From Acidobacteriota bacterium (GTDB lineage: Bacteria; Actinomycetota; Acidimicrobiia; Acidimicrobiales; Microtrichaceae), in the NCBI GenBank assembly GCA_003577145.1, contig QEUP01000024.1:1-47881 (forward strand): a DNA stretch of 47,881 bases, in the 5' to 3' direction. Each line of letters begins with the position of its first letter. Position 1 is the first letter of the stretch. Below the pieces are notes generated by a model, which had not been told where the DNA came from, ran no database searches, and saw only the letters and a list, made by a program, of their open reading frames with translations. Below, piece after piece: positions 17,741-26,460 of the stretch. The position numbers and the translations under genes are program-made.

Positions 17741-18909
17741 GTACCGCGGGTCGCCCGACGCCGAGCGGGGCACGCACCCGCCGCGGCTGGCTGCTCTGGC
17801 CCGTACTGGCGGTGGCCCTCGTCGCGGTCGTGCTGGTGGCCGGACGGCCGTCGGGAGAAGGCGAGCCCCTCTCACCCGAGTCGACCGGCCCGCTCGGCCT
17901 CAAGGGGCTGGTCGAGCTCCTCGAGTCCTTCGGGGCTGAGGTCGAGGTCGTGGGATCCGGTGTGGACGGCTTCGACGTCGCCTTCGTCCCCGTCCCGTCG
18001 ACCCTCTCGGGGGAACAGATCGAGGAGCTGCGTGACTTCGCCCGTGGCGGCGGCCGTGTCGTGCTGGCCGCCCCCAGCGAGGAGCTGAGCCCGGCGGTGC
18101 TCGGCCTGGCCCCGGGCCTCGGTGGCTTCGGCGCCACGCTGCTGGAGCCGGGGTCCTGCGACATCACCGAGTTGGTCGACGCCGGCACGGTGGAGAGCGC
18201 CGGTGGCTTCGAGTTCTTCGTAGAGGCCGGCTACCGGAGCTGCTACGGGGATGCGGGCGCCGCTTTCGTCGTCGCCGGCCCGCTCGGCGAGGGCGAGGTC
18301 ATCTCGGTGGGCGGAGCGGGCTTCTTCGTCAACGAGAACCTGGCGGCACCGATCGACGAATCCGGGCTGGTCTCCAACAGCGTCGTGGCCGTACGCCTGA
18401 TGGTCCGGTCGCCCGGTACGAGGGTCGCCTTCTACCAGACCGCGACCGAGGAGTTGGCCGACGTCACCGGTGACAAGTCCGTCACCGATTTCCTGAGCGA
18501 CGGGGTGAAGTTGGGTCTCGTCCAGCTCGCAGTCGCGTTGATCGTCTACGCGCTCTACCGGGCCCGCCGACTCGGCCGACCGATCAGCGAGCCACAGCCG
18601 GTGGAGATCGCCGGCTCCGAGCTCGTGGATGCAGTCGGCAACCTCATGCGACGCAGCGGGTCGATCGAGGCGGCCGCCTCGCTGCTGCGCGATCACACCA
18701 GGCGTGGCTTGTGCAGCGCGCTCGGTCTACCGCTCGAGGCTCCGACGGAGGTGGTCGCCGACATGGCCGGCGCCCGCCTCGGGCTCGACAGCGAGGGACT
18801 GAACGCCGCGCTGGGCGCGCGGCCGGTTCACACCGAGCAGCAACTCGTCGAGCTTGCCCGGGATCTCGAGTCGATTCGTTGGGAGGTACTCCATGGTGAA
18901 CGTCGGTGA
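17737..18909 (+). CDS. DUF4350 domain membrane protein
   Basis: This 390-residue protein has an N-terminal membrane helix after a basic stretch (RTRRGWLLWPVLAVALVAVVLVAG). A large extracytoplasmic part follows, resembling a glutamine-amidotransferase-like Rossmann region (LKGLVELLESFGAEVEVV ... FARGGGRVVLAAPSEEL). A second helix comes near residue 265 (LVQLAVALIVYALYRARRLG), with a cytoplasmic helical tail. This matches DUF4350. It probably forms a membrane complex with the products on either side. The start overlaps the DUF4129 stop (ATGA), and its last 17 nt overlap the moxR-like gene. Confidence 0.83.
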   Translation: MSTAGRPTPSGARTRRGWLLWPVLAVALVAVVLVAGRPSGEGEPLSPESTGPLGLKGLVELLESFGAEVEVVGSGVDGFDVAFVPVPSTLSGEQIEELRDFARGGGRVVLAAPSEELSPAVLGLAPGLGGFGATLLEPGSCDITELVDAGTVESAGGFEFFVEAGYRSCYGDAGAAFVVAGPLGEGEVISVGGAGFFVNENLAAPIDESGLVSNSVVAVRLMVRSPGTRVAFYQTATEELADVTGDKSVTDFLSDGVKLGLVQLAVALIVYALYRARRLGRPISEPQPVEIAGSELVDAVGNLMRRSGSIEAAASLLRDHTRRGLCSALGLPLEAPTEVVADMAGARLGLDSEGLNAALGARPVHTEQQLVELARDLESIRWEVLHGERR

Positions 18910-19864
18910 GTCAGCGAGCGGGCCGCAGAGCTCGATAATCGCTGTTCGTGACGAGGTGGCGAAGGTCGTCGTCGGGCAAGAAGGGACTGTGTCCGGCCTG
19001 GTCGTCGCTTTGCTGGTGCGAGGACATGTGCTGCTCGAGGGCGTCCCGGGCGTGGCCAAGACCCTCCTGGTCAAGACGATGGCGGCCGCCCTCGACCTCG
19101 CCTTCAAGCGGATCCAGTTCACGCCCGACCTCATGCCGTCCGACGTCATAGGCCAGGTGATCTTCGACGCTACCGAAGGGTCGTTCCGGTTCCGGTCCGG
19201 GCCGATCTTCACCAACCTCCTCCTGGCCGATGAGATCAACCGGACCCCGCCCAAGACGCAGTCAGCGCTGTTGGAGGCCATGGAGGAACGCCAGATCTCA
19301 GTTGAAGGCCGAGCACATGCCCTTCCCGAGCCGTTCGTGGTGGTCGCGACGCAGAACCCTGTCGAATACGAGGGGACCTACCCGCTCCCCGAAGCCCAGC
19401 TCGACCGCTTCTTGTTCAAGCTCCACGTCGGGTACCCGAGCATCGAGCAGGAGAACGAGATCGTGATGCGCCATCACCGGGGCCTCGATCCTCACGCCAT
19501 CGAAGAGGCGGGGGTTCGTCCGGTGGCCGGGCCGGCCCAGCTCGAACAGGCCCGGCGCGAGGTCTCGGCGATCCAGGTGGAGCCGGCCGTGCTCCAGTAC
19601 GTCGTCTCGATCGCCCGGGCCACCCGTGAGTCGCCGTCGGTCCAGCTCGGCGTGTCACCACGTGGCGCCACCGCCTTGCTCCACGCTGCCAAGGCGTGGG
19701 CGTGGATGGCCGGGCGTGGTTTCGTCGGGCCCGACGAGGTCAAAGCCGTCGTGAAGCCGACGTTCCGGCACAGGATCCTCATCCGGCCCGAGCTCGAGCT
19801 CGAGGGCACGACCACCGACGGCGTCCTCGACGGGATCCTGTCCGTCGTGCCCGCACCCAGGTGA
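18893..19864 (+). CDS. MoxR-family AAA+ ATPase
   Basis: This 323-residue AAA+ ATPase has Walker A LLEGVPGVAKTLLVKTMA, the segment FKRIQFTPDLMPSDVIG, Walker B LLLADEINRTPPKTQSALLEAMEERQ, sensor 1 ATQNPVEYEGTYPLPEAQLDRF, and a C-terminal lid with SPRGATALLHAAKAWA. MoxR proteins act as chaperones that remodel or load cofactors into neighbouring-locus proteins, often with VWA/DUF58 partners. ATG at 18893 is fixed by a strong GGGAGGT Shine-Dalgarno 5 nt upstream, which is inside the DUF4350 gene. The DUF58 gene begins 7 nt after its stop. It is the energy-coupling member of the cluster. Confidence 0.95.
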   Translation: MVNVGESASGPQSSIIAVRDEVAKVVVGQEGTVSGLVVALLVRGHVLLEGVPGVAKTLLVKTMAAALDLAFKRIQFTPDLMPSDVIGQVIFDATEGSFRFRSGPIFTNLLLADEINRTPPKTQSALLEAMEERQISVEGRAHALPEPFVVVATQNPVEYEGTYPLPEAQLDRFLFKLHVGYPSIEQENEIVMRHHRGLDPHAIEEAGVRPVAGPAQLEQARREVSAIQVEPAVLQYVVSIARATRESPSVQLGVSPRGATALLHAAKAWAWMAGRGFVGPDEVKAVVKPTFRHRILIRPELELEGTTTDGVLDGILSVVPAPR

Positions 19865-19871
19865 CCGGGTC

Positions 19872-21182
19872 GTGTCTCCCGTACCGACAGCGCGCCTGGC
19901 ACTGCTCGTTCTGGTGGTGGCGGTCGTGCTCGTCTTCGTTCCCGGCGAGCTCTCCTTCGGCCTGCTGGCCGTCAACGGGGCCGTGCTGGGAGTCGCCGCG
20001 CTCGACTGGGCCCTTGCGCCGGGGCAGTCCCGTTTGCGGATCGAGCGTCGGTTCCCAGCGGTGCTCGCCCTCGGCGTGGAGGGGAGGATCACCTGGGTGG
20101 TCCACAACACCACCGCCCGATCGGTGACGGTCCGTGTGGCCGACGAGCTGGCGCCTTCACTGCGAGCCTCGACTCGCCGTGCCCGGCTGCGGGTGCCGGC
20201 GCGTGGGCGGACAGAGGCGACGGCCACACTCCTGCCGGCACGCAGGGGACGCTTCGACATCGAGGAGATCACGGTTCGCATCCAGGGGCCGCTCGGTCTC
20301 ATGGCGCGTCAGGGCACCCGTCGTGTCCCCGGCGTGCTGCGTGTGTACCCACCCTTCAAGTCCCGCGACGAGGCGGAGCTGCGGATAAACAAGGCGAGGA
20401 TCCTCGAGGTCGGGCTCAGGTCGGCGCGGGGGCTCGGCGGCGGCACCGAGTTCGAGCAGCTTCGCGACTACGGTCCCGACGACGAGTTCCGCCGCATCGA
20501 CTGGGCCGCCACGGCGCGCACCGGCAAGGCAATAGTCCGGACGTACCGGGCCGAACGGAACCAGACCGTCCTCATCCTTCTCGACAACGGGCGGGTCATG
20601 GCGGCCAGGGTCGACGACGTACCCAGGGTCGAGCACGCCATGGACGCCGCGATGATGCTCACGACGGTCGCCACCCGCCTGGGTGACCGCTGCGGGCTGG
20701 TTGCATTCGACTCCGATGTGCGCGCTGTCGTCCCTCCGGCACGCCGGCGGGAGCAGCTGAGCCGGGTGACCGAGGCGATGTACACGCTCGAGCCCCAGCT
20801 CATCGAGAGCGATTACGCGGGCGCCTTCTCGTTCGCGGTGTCCAGGTTCCGCAAGCGGGCACTGCTGGTCATCCTCACCGACCTCGTCGAGCAAGCTGTT
20901 GGCGAGTCGCTGCTTCCGGCACTTCCGCTGATCGTTCGCAGCCACCTGGTGGTGGTCGCCGGTGTGCGCGATCCCGACGTCGAACGCTGGGCGGGCGAGG
21001 TGCCCGACGGGCCCGAAGCCGCCTACCGCAAGGCGGCGGCAGTCGCGGCGCTGGACGAACGCTCCCGGACGGTGGCACGGCTGAGAGGTTTCGGGGCGAC
21101 CGTCATCGACGCCGCGCCCGGCGACCTCGCCCCCCGGCTGGCCGACACCTACCTGAAGGTCAAGGCCACCGGTCGGCTCTAG
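19872..21182 (+). CDS. DUF58 domain protein (VWA-like)
   Basis: This 436-residue protein has two N-terminal membrane helices (residues ~8-50), an Ig-like beta region and then the DUF58 core with the signature EFEQLRDYGPDDEFRRIDWAATAR. A von Willebrand A-like fold follows, in which LILLDNGRVMAAR replaces the usual metal-binding DxSxS, so metal binding is questionable. DUF58 proteins are the standard partners of MoxR ATPases. It starts at GTG 19872, 7 nt after moxR, and ends in a TAG that is also the first bases of a 55-bp direct repeat. The SpoIIM-like gene converges on it. Confidence 0.92.
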   Translation: MSPVPTARLALLVLVVAVVLVFVPGELSFGLLAVNGAVLGVAALDWALAPGQSRLRIERRFPAVLALGVEGRITWVVHNTTARSVTVRVADELAPSLRASTRRARLRVPARGRTEATATLLPARRGRFDIEEITVRIQGPLGLMARQGTRRVPGVLRVYPPFKSRDEAELRINKARILEVGLRSARGLGGGTEFEQLRDYGPDDEFRRIDWAATARTGKAIVRTYRAERNQTVLILLDNGRVMAARVDDVPRVEHAMDAAMMLTTVATRLGDRCGLVAFDSDVRAVVPPARRREQLSRVTEAMYTLEPQLIESDYAGAFSFAVSRFRKRALLVILTDLVEQAVGESLLPALPLIVRSHLVVVAGVRDPDVERWAGEVPDGPEAAYRKAAAVAALDERSRTVARLRGFGATVIDAAPGDLAPRLADTYLKVKATGRL

Positions 21183-21328
21183 CGGGTCGGGGCTGGTCCG
21201 GGTGGCGCAGCCGGCGCTGCGGTAGCGGCGCCAAGTGTCAGCGGGGTGGGGGTTGCGGAGCCTGCGGCGTAGCAGCGGGTCGGGGCTGGTCCGGGTGGCG
21301 CAGCCGGCGCTGCGGTAGCGGCGCCAAG
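21181..21328. repeat. 55-bp direct repeat, two copies
   Basis: 21181-21235 and 21274-21328 are identical over 55 bp and are 93 bp apart. Copy 2 is inside the 3' coding region of the SpoIIM-like gene. Copy 1 starts at the DUF58 stop codon and fills the space to the SpoIIM-like stop. It looks like a tail duplication at a convergent junction. Each copy contains the 15-mer TGGCGCAGCCGGCGC, whose complement is also found at 30211-30225. Confidence 0.93.
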
Positions 21329-22344
21329 GTGACAGTCGGTTCGTCGGCCCAGCTGCGGGGGCGTCGCCGACCGAGGGCTTCAGCCGCGCCGCTGGCCTCG
21401 GCTCGCTTGCCGTACACGACGAGATACGACAGGAACGCCATCTCGAACGCCACCCCGATACCGATGCGGAGGAACGTGGGGAGATCGCTCGGTGTCACGA
21501 AGGCCTCGATGAGAGCGGCCACGAGGAACACGATCGTCAGCCCGATGGCGATCGCCACCGCCCTCAGCGCGGCCTCGGCGAGTGACTCGACACGGGAGCG
21601 GTCGCCGGGAGCGATGATGGCCCATCCCATCCTGAGCCCGGCCCCGCCGGCGATGGTGATGGCGCTGAGCTCGAGCAGGCCATGGGGGATGATCAATCCC
21701 CAGAAGGCGTCGGCTGCGCCGCCGGCGTGCATGACCGCCGCCATTGCGCCGATCTGGAGCCCGTTGTAGACGAGGAAGAAGATGCTCCCCGCTCCCAACA
21801 GGATGCCGCCGGTGATGGCCAGGAACGAGACCCAGATGTTGTTGAAGGTGATCATCGCGGCGAAGCCGTCGGCGGAGAACGTCGAGTAGTAGTCCTCGAA
21901 CTGGGATTCCACGATCAGGTCCTGCGCCTCCTGGGGGATCGCGACCCGGAGCGCCTCCTGGCTGTTGGACAGCCAGACGCCCACGGCCACCGTGGGGCCG
22001 AAGAACAGCACCGCGCTCGCCAACACGAACCTCCGGCTGGTCCACACCGCACCGGGAAAGGCCTCCGTGAAGAACCGGCGGGCGGTGTCGAGGGCGCGGC
22101 CCCGCCGGGTGTATATCACCACCCGCGCGCCGGCTACGAGCTGGGTCAACCTACTGGTGAGGTGGCGGTCGCCGTAGTAGGTGCGGGCGTGGGAGAGCTG
22201 TGCCGATACCCGCTGGTAGAGCTGGATCAGCTCGTCGAGCTCGACCGGCGGGATGTCGGCGACGCTGCGCTGAGCCCTGACGGTCAGTTCCTGCAGGCGG
22301 AGCCAGGCGGGTTGATTGACGGCGATGTAGCGGTCGATGTCCAC
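21238..22344 (-). CDS. SpoIIM-family membrane protein
   Basis: This 368-residue integral membrane protein of the stage II sporulation protein M family has a cytoplasmic N-terminal helical region (~100 residues, WLRLQELTVRAQR...) followed by about 5-6 membrane helices. Family-type stretches are FNNIWVSFLAITGGILLGAGSIFFLVYNGLQIGA and IIPHGLLELSAITIAGGAGLRMG. No other sporulation gene is present, and in actinomycetes this protein accompanies RDD and DUF58 genes, so a sporulation role is unlikely. The Pro/Arg-rich last 35 residues are encoded by the repeated 55-bp DNA and are probably not functional. GTG at 22344; divergent from the RDD gene. Confidence 0.92.
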   Translation of the reverse strand: MDIDRYIAVNQPAWLRLQELTVRAQRSVADIPPVELDELIQLYQRVSAQLSHARTYYGDRHLTSRLTQLVAGARVVIYTRRGRALDTARRFFTEAFPGAVWTSRRFVLASAVLFFGPTVAVGVWLSNSQEALRVAIPQEAQDLIVESQFEDYYSTFSADGFAAMITFNNIWVSFLAITGGILLGAGSIFFLVYNGLQIGAMAAVMHAGGAADAFWGLIIPHGLLELSAITIAGGAGLRMGWAIIAPGDRSRVESLAEAALRAVAIAIGLTIVFLVAALIEAFVTPSDLPTFLRIGIGVAFEMAFLSYLVVYGKRAEASGAAEALGRRRPRSWADEPTVTLAPLPQRRLRHPDQPRPAATPQAPQPPPR

Positions 22345-22397
22345 TGTCCCAGTTACGGTAGTGGGTCCGCGCAGGCGATCTGATCCGAGGATTCCCG

Positions 22398-23207
22398 GTG
22401 GCTCATCCCCAAGACCAGCACGGAATCGTCACCCCCGAGGCCGTCCTACTCGAGTTCGAGAACGCGGGGATCGGCTCACGCGTCCTGGGCAAGGCCCTCG
22501 ACCTGGCCATCATCGGTGCTGTGTACGCCGTCATCGCGTACGTCTTCGGCCTGGCCACCCTCGGCACGCTGTCGCTGCTGCCCGTCATCCTCGTGTTCGG
22601 CGGCAGCGCCTTCCTGCTGGTGTTCGGCTACCCGTTCCTCTTCGAGGCGTTCTGGCGTGGCCGCACCCTGGGCAAGGCCGCCCTCGGCTTGCGAGTGGTC
22701 ACGGTCGAGGGAGCACCGGCCGGGACGATCCACGCGGCGATACGGAGCCTGCTCCAGATCGTCGACTTCATCATCACGGCCGGTCTGGGAGCCCTGCTCA
22801 GCGCCTTCTTCTCCCAGGACAACCGCCGCATCGGTGACCTCGCCGCGGGCACCATGGTGCTGCGAGAGCGCGCAGCCGATGTCACGGTGTATGCGGTGGC
22901 CTTCCATCCGCCCTATGGCTACGAGGCCTACGTGCAAGGTCTCGACGTCAGCCGGCTGGCGGCCGATCAGTACGGCACGATCCGCACCTTCCTCCTCCGG
23001 GTGGCGACGCTGGCGCCGGATGCGAGATTCCATCTGGCCCAGCGGCTGGCAACTCCTGTGAGCCGGATCATCAATCACCAGATACCGAACGGCGTCCCGG
23101 CCGAGCTGTTCCTCGTCTGCGTTGCGTCTGCTTACCAGCAGCGTCACGGCGGTCCTCAGTTCCAGCCCGCCACCGGGGGGTTCGGCCCGCGGGCCGGACC
23201 GCTCTGA
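22398..23207 (+). CDS. RDD-family membrane protein
   Basis: This 269-residue protein has three to four membrane helices in the RDD pattern: GIGSRVLGKALDLAII (Arg and Asp), FLFEAFWRGRTLGKAALGLRVV and QDNRRIGDLAAGTMVLRE. The C-terminal ~100 residues are cytoplasmic and helical. RDD proteins are of mostly unknown function. This one is divergent from the SpoIIM-like gene with 53 nt between starts, and the pair closes the MoxR-type cluster. GTG at 22398 is preceded by GAGGA. Confidence 0.9.
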   Translation: MAHPQDQHGIVTPEAVLLEFENAGIGSRVLGKALDLAIIGAVYAVIAYVFGLATLGTLSLLPVILVFGGSAFLLVFGYPFLFEAFWRGRTLGKAALGLRVVTVEGAPAGTIHAAIRSLLQIVDFIITAGLGALLSAFFSQDNRRIGDLAAGTMVLRERAADVTVYAVAFHPPYGYEAYVQGLDVSRLAADQYGTIRTFLLRVATLAPDARFHLAQRLATPVSRIINHQIPNGVPAELFLVCVASAYQQRHGGPQFQPATGGFGPRAGPL

Positions 23208-23242
23208 TCCTGGTCGAGTCGGAAACTGCGGAGGCTGCCCCG

Positions 23243-23248
23243 TAGCAT
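23243..23248 (+). promoter_or_regulatory. -10 element, likely leaderless promoter
   Basis: TAGCAT ends 6 nt before the GTG at 23255. There is no Shine-Dalgarno sequence in the gap. This is the spacing expected when transcription starts on the first base of the start codon. Confidence 0.5.
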
Positions 23249-23254
23249 TGCTCC

Positions 23255-24400
23255 GTGGTCGCCTATCTGGACAACGCCGCCACGACGCCCATGAGACCGG
23301 AGGCTGTCGAGGCGATGCTGCCGTTCCTGACCGAGGACTTCGGCAACCCTTCAGGCTCGCACCCGTCGGCGCGGCGCGCTCGTAGAGCAGTCGACGAGGC
23401 ACGGGAGGCGATGGCGCAGGTATGTGGCTGCGAGCCGGGCGAGATCGTCTTCACCAGCGGCGGAACCGAGGCCGACAACCATGCGGTGTTCGGGATTGTC
23501 GAACGCCGCGGTGGCAGCGTGGTGTGCTCGGCCGTCGAGCATCACGCCGTTCTCGAACCGGTGGAAGCGCTGGGCGGCAGGGTCGTGCCCGTCGACGAGC
23601 ACGGTGTCATCGATCTGGATGCCCTGGCCGCAGCTCTGGACGACTCGGTGACGCTCGTGTCGGTGATGCTGGCCAACAACGAGGTCGGGACCATCCAGCC
23701 CCTGTCCGAGATCGCCGAGATCGTCAGGCGGCGGGCACCCGATGCCGCGTTCCACAGCGACGCCGTGCAGGCGCTCACCTGGCTCGACGTGGCCGGGCTG
23801 TGCTCGCCGGTCGACCTGCTGTCCCTGTCGGCACACAAGTTCGGCGGACCCAAAGGAGTGGGCCTGTTGATGGTGCGCTCGGGCGTGGAGCCGGCGCCCA
23901 GACTGCTGGGCGGAGGCCAGGAGCGAGAGCGGCGCAGCGGTACCCACAACGTGGCCGGGATAGTGGCGATGTCGGTAGCAGCGCAGTCCGCTCTGAGGGA
24001 GCGAACCGAGGTGGTGCGCCGGGTCGGCCGCTTGCGTGATCGACTCGCCGACGGGCTCCGTCTCGTGCCCGACGCCATCGAGACAGGGGTGCCCTTGCGC
24101 GACGGTGTTCCCGATCGCAGCGGCAAGATCACCGGCAACTGCCACTTCTGCTTCCCGGGCATCGAGGCTGAAGCACTGCTCTTCCTGCTGGAGGAGTCTG
24201 GTATCCATGCATCAGCCGCCTCGGCATGTACGAGCGGCGCGCAGGACCCGTCCCACGTGCTGGCTGCCATGGGGGTTCCCCGCCGGGCGGCGAAGGGGTC
24301 CCTGCGCCTCTCCCTGGGTCGTGAGACCACCGACGTCGATGTGGAGCTGGCCCTCGAGGCGGTCCCTGCGGCCGTCGAACGGTTACGGATGTTCCGATGA
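23255..24400 (+). CDS. iscS: Cysteine desulfurase
   Basis: This 381-residue PLP-dependent class V aminotransferase-fold enzyme removes sulfur from cysteine for Fe-S clusters and tRNA thiolation. Seen are the N-terminal YLDNAATTP, the His stacking region SAVEHHAVLEPV, the Asp/Gln pair in FHSDAVQAL, the PLP lysine Lys195 in SAHKFGGPKG, and the mobile-loop active-site Cys in ASACTSGAQDPSHVL. Its stop overlaps the mnmA start (ATGA), so it probably supplies persulfide sulfur directly to MnmA, as in the iscS-trmU pair of mycobacteria. Expression appears leaderless from TAGCAT. Confidence 0.95.
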   Translation: MVAYLDNAATTPMRPEAVEAMLPFLTEDFGNPSGSHPSARRARRAVDEAREAMAQVCGCEPGEIVFTSGGTEADNHAVFGIVERRGGSVVCSAVEHHAVLEPVEALGGRVVPVDEHGVIDLDALAAALDDSVTLVSVMLANNEVGTIQPLSEIAEIVRRRAPDAAFHSDAVQALTWLDVAGLCSPVDLLSLSAHKFGGPKGVGLLMVRSGVEPAPRLLGGGQERERRSGTHNVAGIVAMSVAAQSALRERTEVVRRVGRLRDRLADGLRLVPDAIETGVPLRDGVPDRSGKITGNCHFCFPGIEAEALLFLLEESGIHASAASACTSGAQDPSHVLAAMGVPRRAAKGSLRLSLGRETTDVDVELALEAVPAAVERLRMFR

Positions 24401-25446
24401 GGGTGCTGGTCGCGATGTCAGGAGGTGTGGACTCGTCGGTTGCCACTGCCCTGCTGCGCGACCAGGGTCACGAGGTGACCGGCGTGACCATGAAGCTGTG
24501 GGGGGGTGACTCCGATACCGGGTGCTGCTCGGTGGCGGAGGTCGACGACGCCCGCCGCGTCGCCCAGCAGCTCGGTATCGATCATCACGTCTTCAACTTC
24601 GGTGACGAGTTCGACGCGAAGGTCGTCCAGCCGTACGTCGCCGCTCATGCCCGCGGTGACACCCCGAATCCCTGTGTGGAGTGCAACCGTCACATCAAGT
24701 TCGACAAGCTGTTCCTGCGAGCGCAGGTGCTCGGGTTCGACGCGGTCGCCACCGGCCACCACGCGCGGGTGGTCACCACCGAGGAAGGTCGGCGCATCGG
24801 CCGCGGCGCCGACACCACCAAGGACCAGTCATATGTGCTCTACATGCTCGACCAGGACAAGCTCGGTCGGCTGCTGCTGCCGGTAGGTGATCTGAGGAAG
24901 GAGGAGGTCAGGGCACTGGCCGGTCGTCTCGCTCTCAGGACGGCGTCGAAGCCCGACAGCCAGGACGTCTGCTTCATCACCAAGCGGCGTGGGAGAGCCT
25001 CGTTCCTGGGTGAGCGGATCGAGTTGCACCGCGGTCGGCTCGTGGATGGCGCCGGCGCGCAGGTCGGCTCGGTGGACACCATCGAGCTGGTCACCGTCGG
25101 GCAGCGCAAGGGTCTGGGGCTCGGCGGTCTCGGCGAGCCACGCTTCGCGGTGGAGGTGGACGTGCCGTCCCGAACCGTGACCATCGGGTCGCGAGACGAG
25201 CTGTCCTGTCAGGGGATCGAGCTGACCGAGCTGTGTTGGGCCGGCGCGGCATACGAGGGACCGGTGATGGCACAGTGCAGTGCCCACGGCTCCTCCCGGC
25301 CGGGCCGCCTGGTCGGTTCGACGTTGACCTGGGATACCGCCCACCCACGGGTCGCCCCTGGCCAGAGCGTCGTCTTCTACCAGGGTGACACCGTCCTCGG
25401 CGGCGGCCTCGCCGTCCGCAATCTGGCTGGGCTTCGCGTCAGGTAG
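24397..25446 (+). CDS. mnmA: tRNA 2-thiouridylase MnmA
   Basis: This 349-residue enzyme thiolates U34 of Lys, Glu and Gln tRNAs in the cytoplasm. It has the PP-loop MSGGVDSSVAT at the N-terminus, the first catalytic Cys in TPNPCVECNRHIKF, the second in SKPDSQDVCFI, a central GQRKGLGLGG and a C-terminal beta-barrel. The start ATG overlaps the cysteine desulfurase stop. The last 8 nt overlap the converging membrane protein gene. The sulfur relay partner is presumably the product of the upstream gene. Confidence 0.97.
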   Translation: MRVLVAMSGGVDSSVATALLRDQGHEVTGVTMKLWGGDSDTGCCSVAEVDDARRVAQQLGIDHHVFNFGDEFDAKVVQPYVAAHARGDTPNPCVECNRHIKFDKLFLRAQVLGFDAVATGHHARVVTTEEGRRIGRGADTTKDQSYVLYMLDQDKLGRLLLPVGDLRKEEVRALAGRLALRTASKPDSQDVCFITKRRGRASFLGERIELHRGRLVDGAGAQVGSVDTIELVTVGQRKGLGLGGLGEPRFAVEVDVPSRTVTIGSRDELSCQGIELTELCWAGAAYEGPVMAQCSAHGSSRPGRLVGSTLTWDTAHPRVAPGQSVVFYQGDTVLGGGLAVRNLAGLRVR

Positions 25447-26353
25447 GGATGTGGCGGTGGCGGGCTTCGGCGAGCAGGGCACTGGGTCGGCTGGGTGCGA
25501 ACAGCACTGCGTTTGCGAGCTCGGTGTGCTCGGGCCGGCCGGGACGCCGGCGGGGGAGCTTGGTCTTCTCGACCAGTCGCATCTCGAGTGACAGCCCGCG
25601 TGTGTGGAGGCCGAGGTCGACGGCGCGAGAACCGGGAGCCGCCGGCCCGAGGTGCGCGATGTGTTGGCGGGTGAACAGCACGGGGTCCACGAGCGAGAGC
25701 GGGTCGTGCAGGACCAGGCCGGCCGGGACGAACACCACCCAGCGTCGCGACAGGCTGTGCAGGGATCTTGCGGCGGCGAAGGCGATCCCGAGGCCGACCG
25801 GCGTGAGCACGGCACCCAACGCCCAGTGCCGGCCGGCGAGTAGGACCGGTCCCGCTACGAGCCCGGCCAAGCCGAGTGCCCAAACCAGCTCGACCGGGCC
25901 CAGGAGCACGGCCAACGGTGCCCGCAGAGGCATGCGCCGCTCGGTGCCGTACGAGGACGCGTCCACGAACGCCTCGCCGACCAGGGGAGTGAAGGCGATC
26001 GCATTCACTGCTGCCACCGAGGCCAGCCCCACAGCACCGAGGAGGCCGATGCTGCCCTCGGCCACCGCGGCGAGTGCAGTTGCGAGTGCCGCCGCGGGAG
26101 CGAAAGACCTCACCACCGTCAGGGTCATGGCGTGAGGAACCAGCGTTGCCAGCAGCGTGACGCCCCAGGCGATCCACACCGCCGACGCCAGGACGGCCGC
26201 CACGGCGGTGCTGCGTCCCTCGAGGCCGTCGCTCACCACGGCGCCGGCGGTGAAGGGCAGAGACAGCCAGCCGGCACGCAGAAGCCAGAGCATGACCGCG
26301 GTTGATCTCGCCTTGCCCTGGTGCTCAGGAGCAGGAGCGTCGGTGGGCGTCAC
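25439..26353 (-). CDS. Hypothetical membrane protein
   Basis: This 304-residue protein has about 7 hydrophobic segments in residues 20-200, followed by a soluble C-terminal part (RRWVVFVPAGLVLHDPLSLVDPVLF ... EKTKLPRRRPG) resembling a PH-like or short beta domain. I do not recognise a named family, although similar membrane proteins are common beside ligA/mnmA in actinomycetes. GTG at 26353. It overlaps mnmA tail-to-tail by 8 bp, leaving no room for a terminator. It is divergent from the MetE/UROD-like gene, with about 107 nt between starts. Confidence 0.7.
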   Translation of the reverse strand: MTPTDAPAPEHQGKARSTAVMLWLLRAGWLSLPFTAGAVVSDGLEGRSTAVAAVLASAVWIAWGVTLLATLVPHAMTLTVVRSFAPAAALATALAAVAEGSIGLLGAVGLASVAAVNAIAFTPLVGEAFVDASSYGTERRMPLRAPLAVLLGPVELVWALGLAGLVAGPVLLAGRHWALGAVLTPVGLGIAFAAARSLHSLSRRWVVFVPAGLVLHDPLSLVDPVLFTRQHIAHLGPAAPGSRAVDLGLHTRGLSLEMRLVEKTKLPRRRPGRPEHTELANAVLFAPSRPSALLAEARHRHIPT

Positions 26354-26460
26354 GACGCAGAGATTTGCGCAGGGGAACCGCGCGTGGCTATTCCGGTGGC
26401 AGAAGGGGCAAGTCGGAGGTGCTCCGAACCCTCCGGCGGCGCCGCAAGCAGAAGGTGGTC

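Noticed and set aside
16093-23207. Sporulation or defence locus because of the SpoIIM-like and MoxR genes
   Set aside because: No other sporulation gene, nuclease, reverse transcriptase or phage-related gene is present. The cluster matches the housekeeping moxR2-type arrangement.
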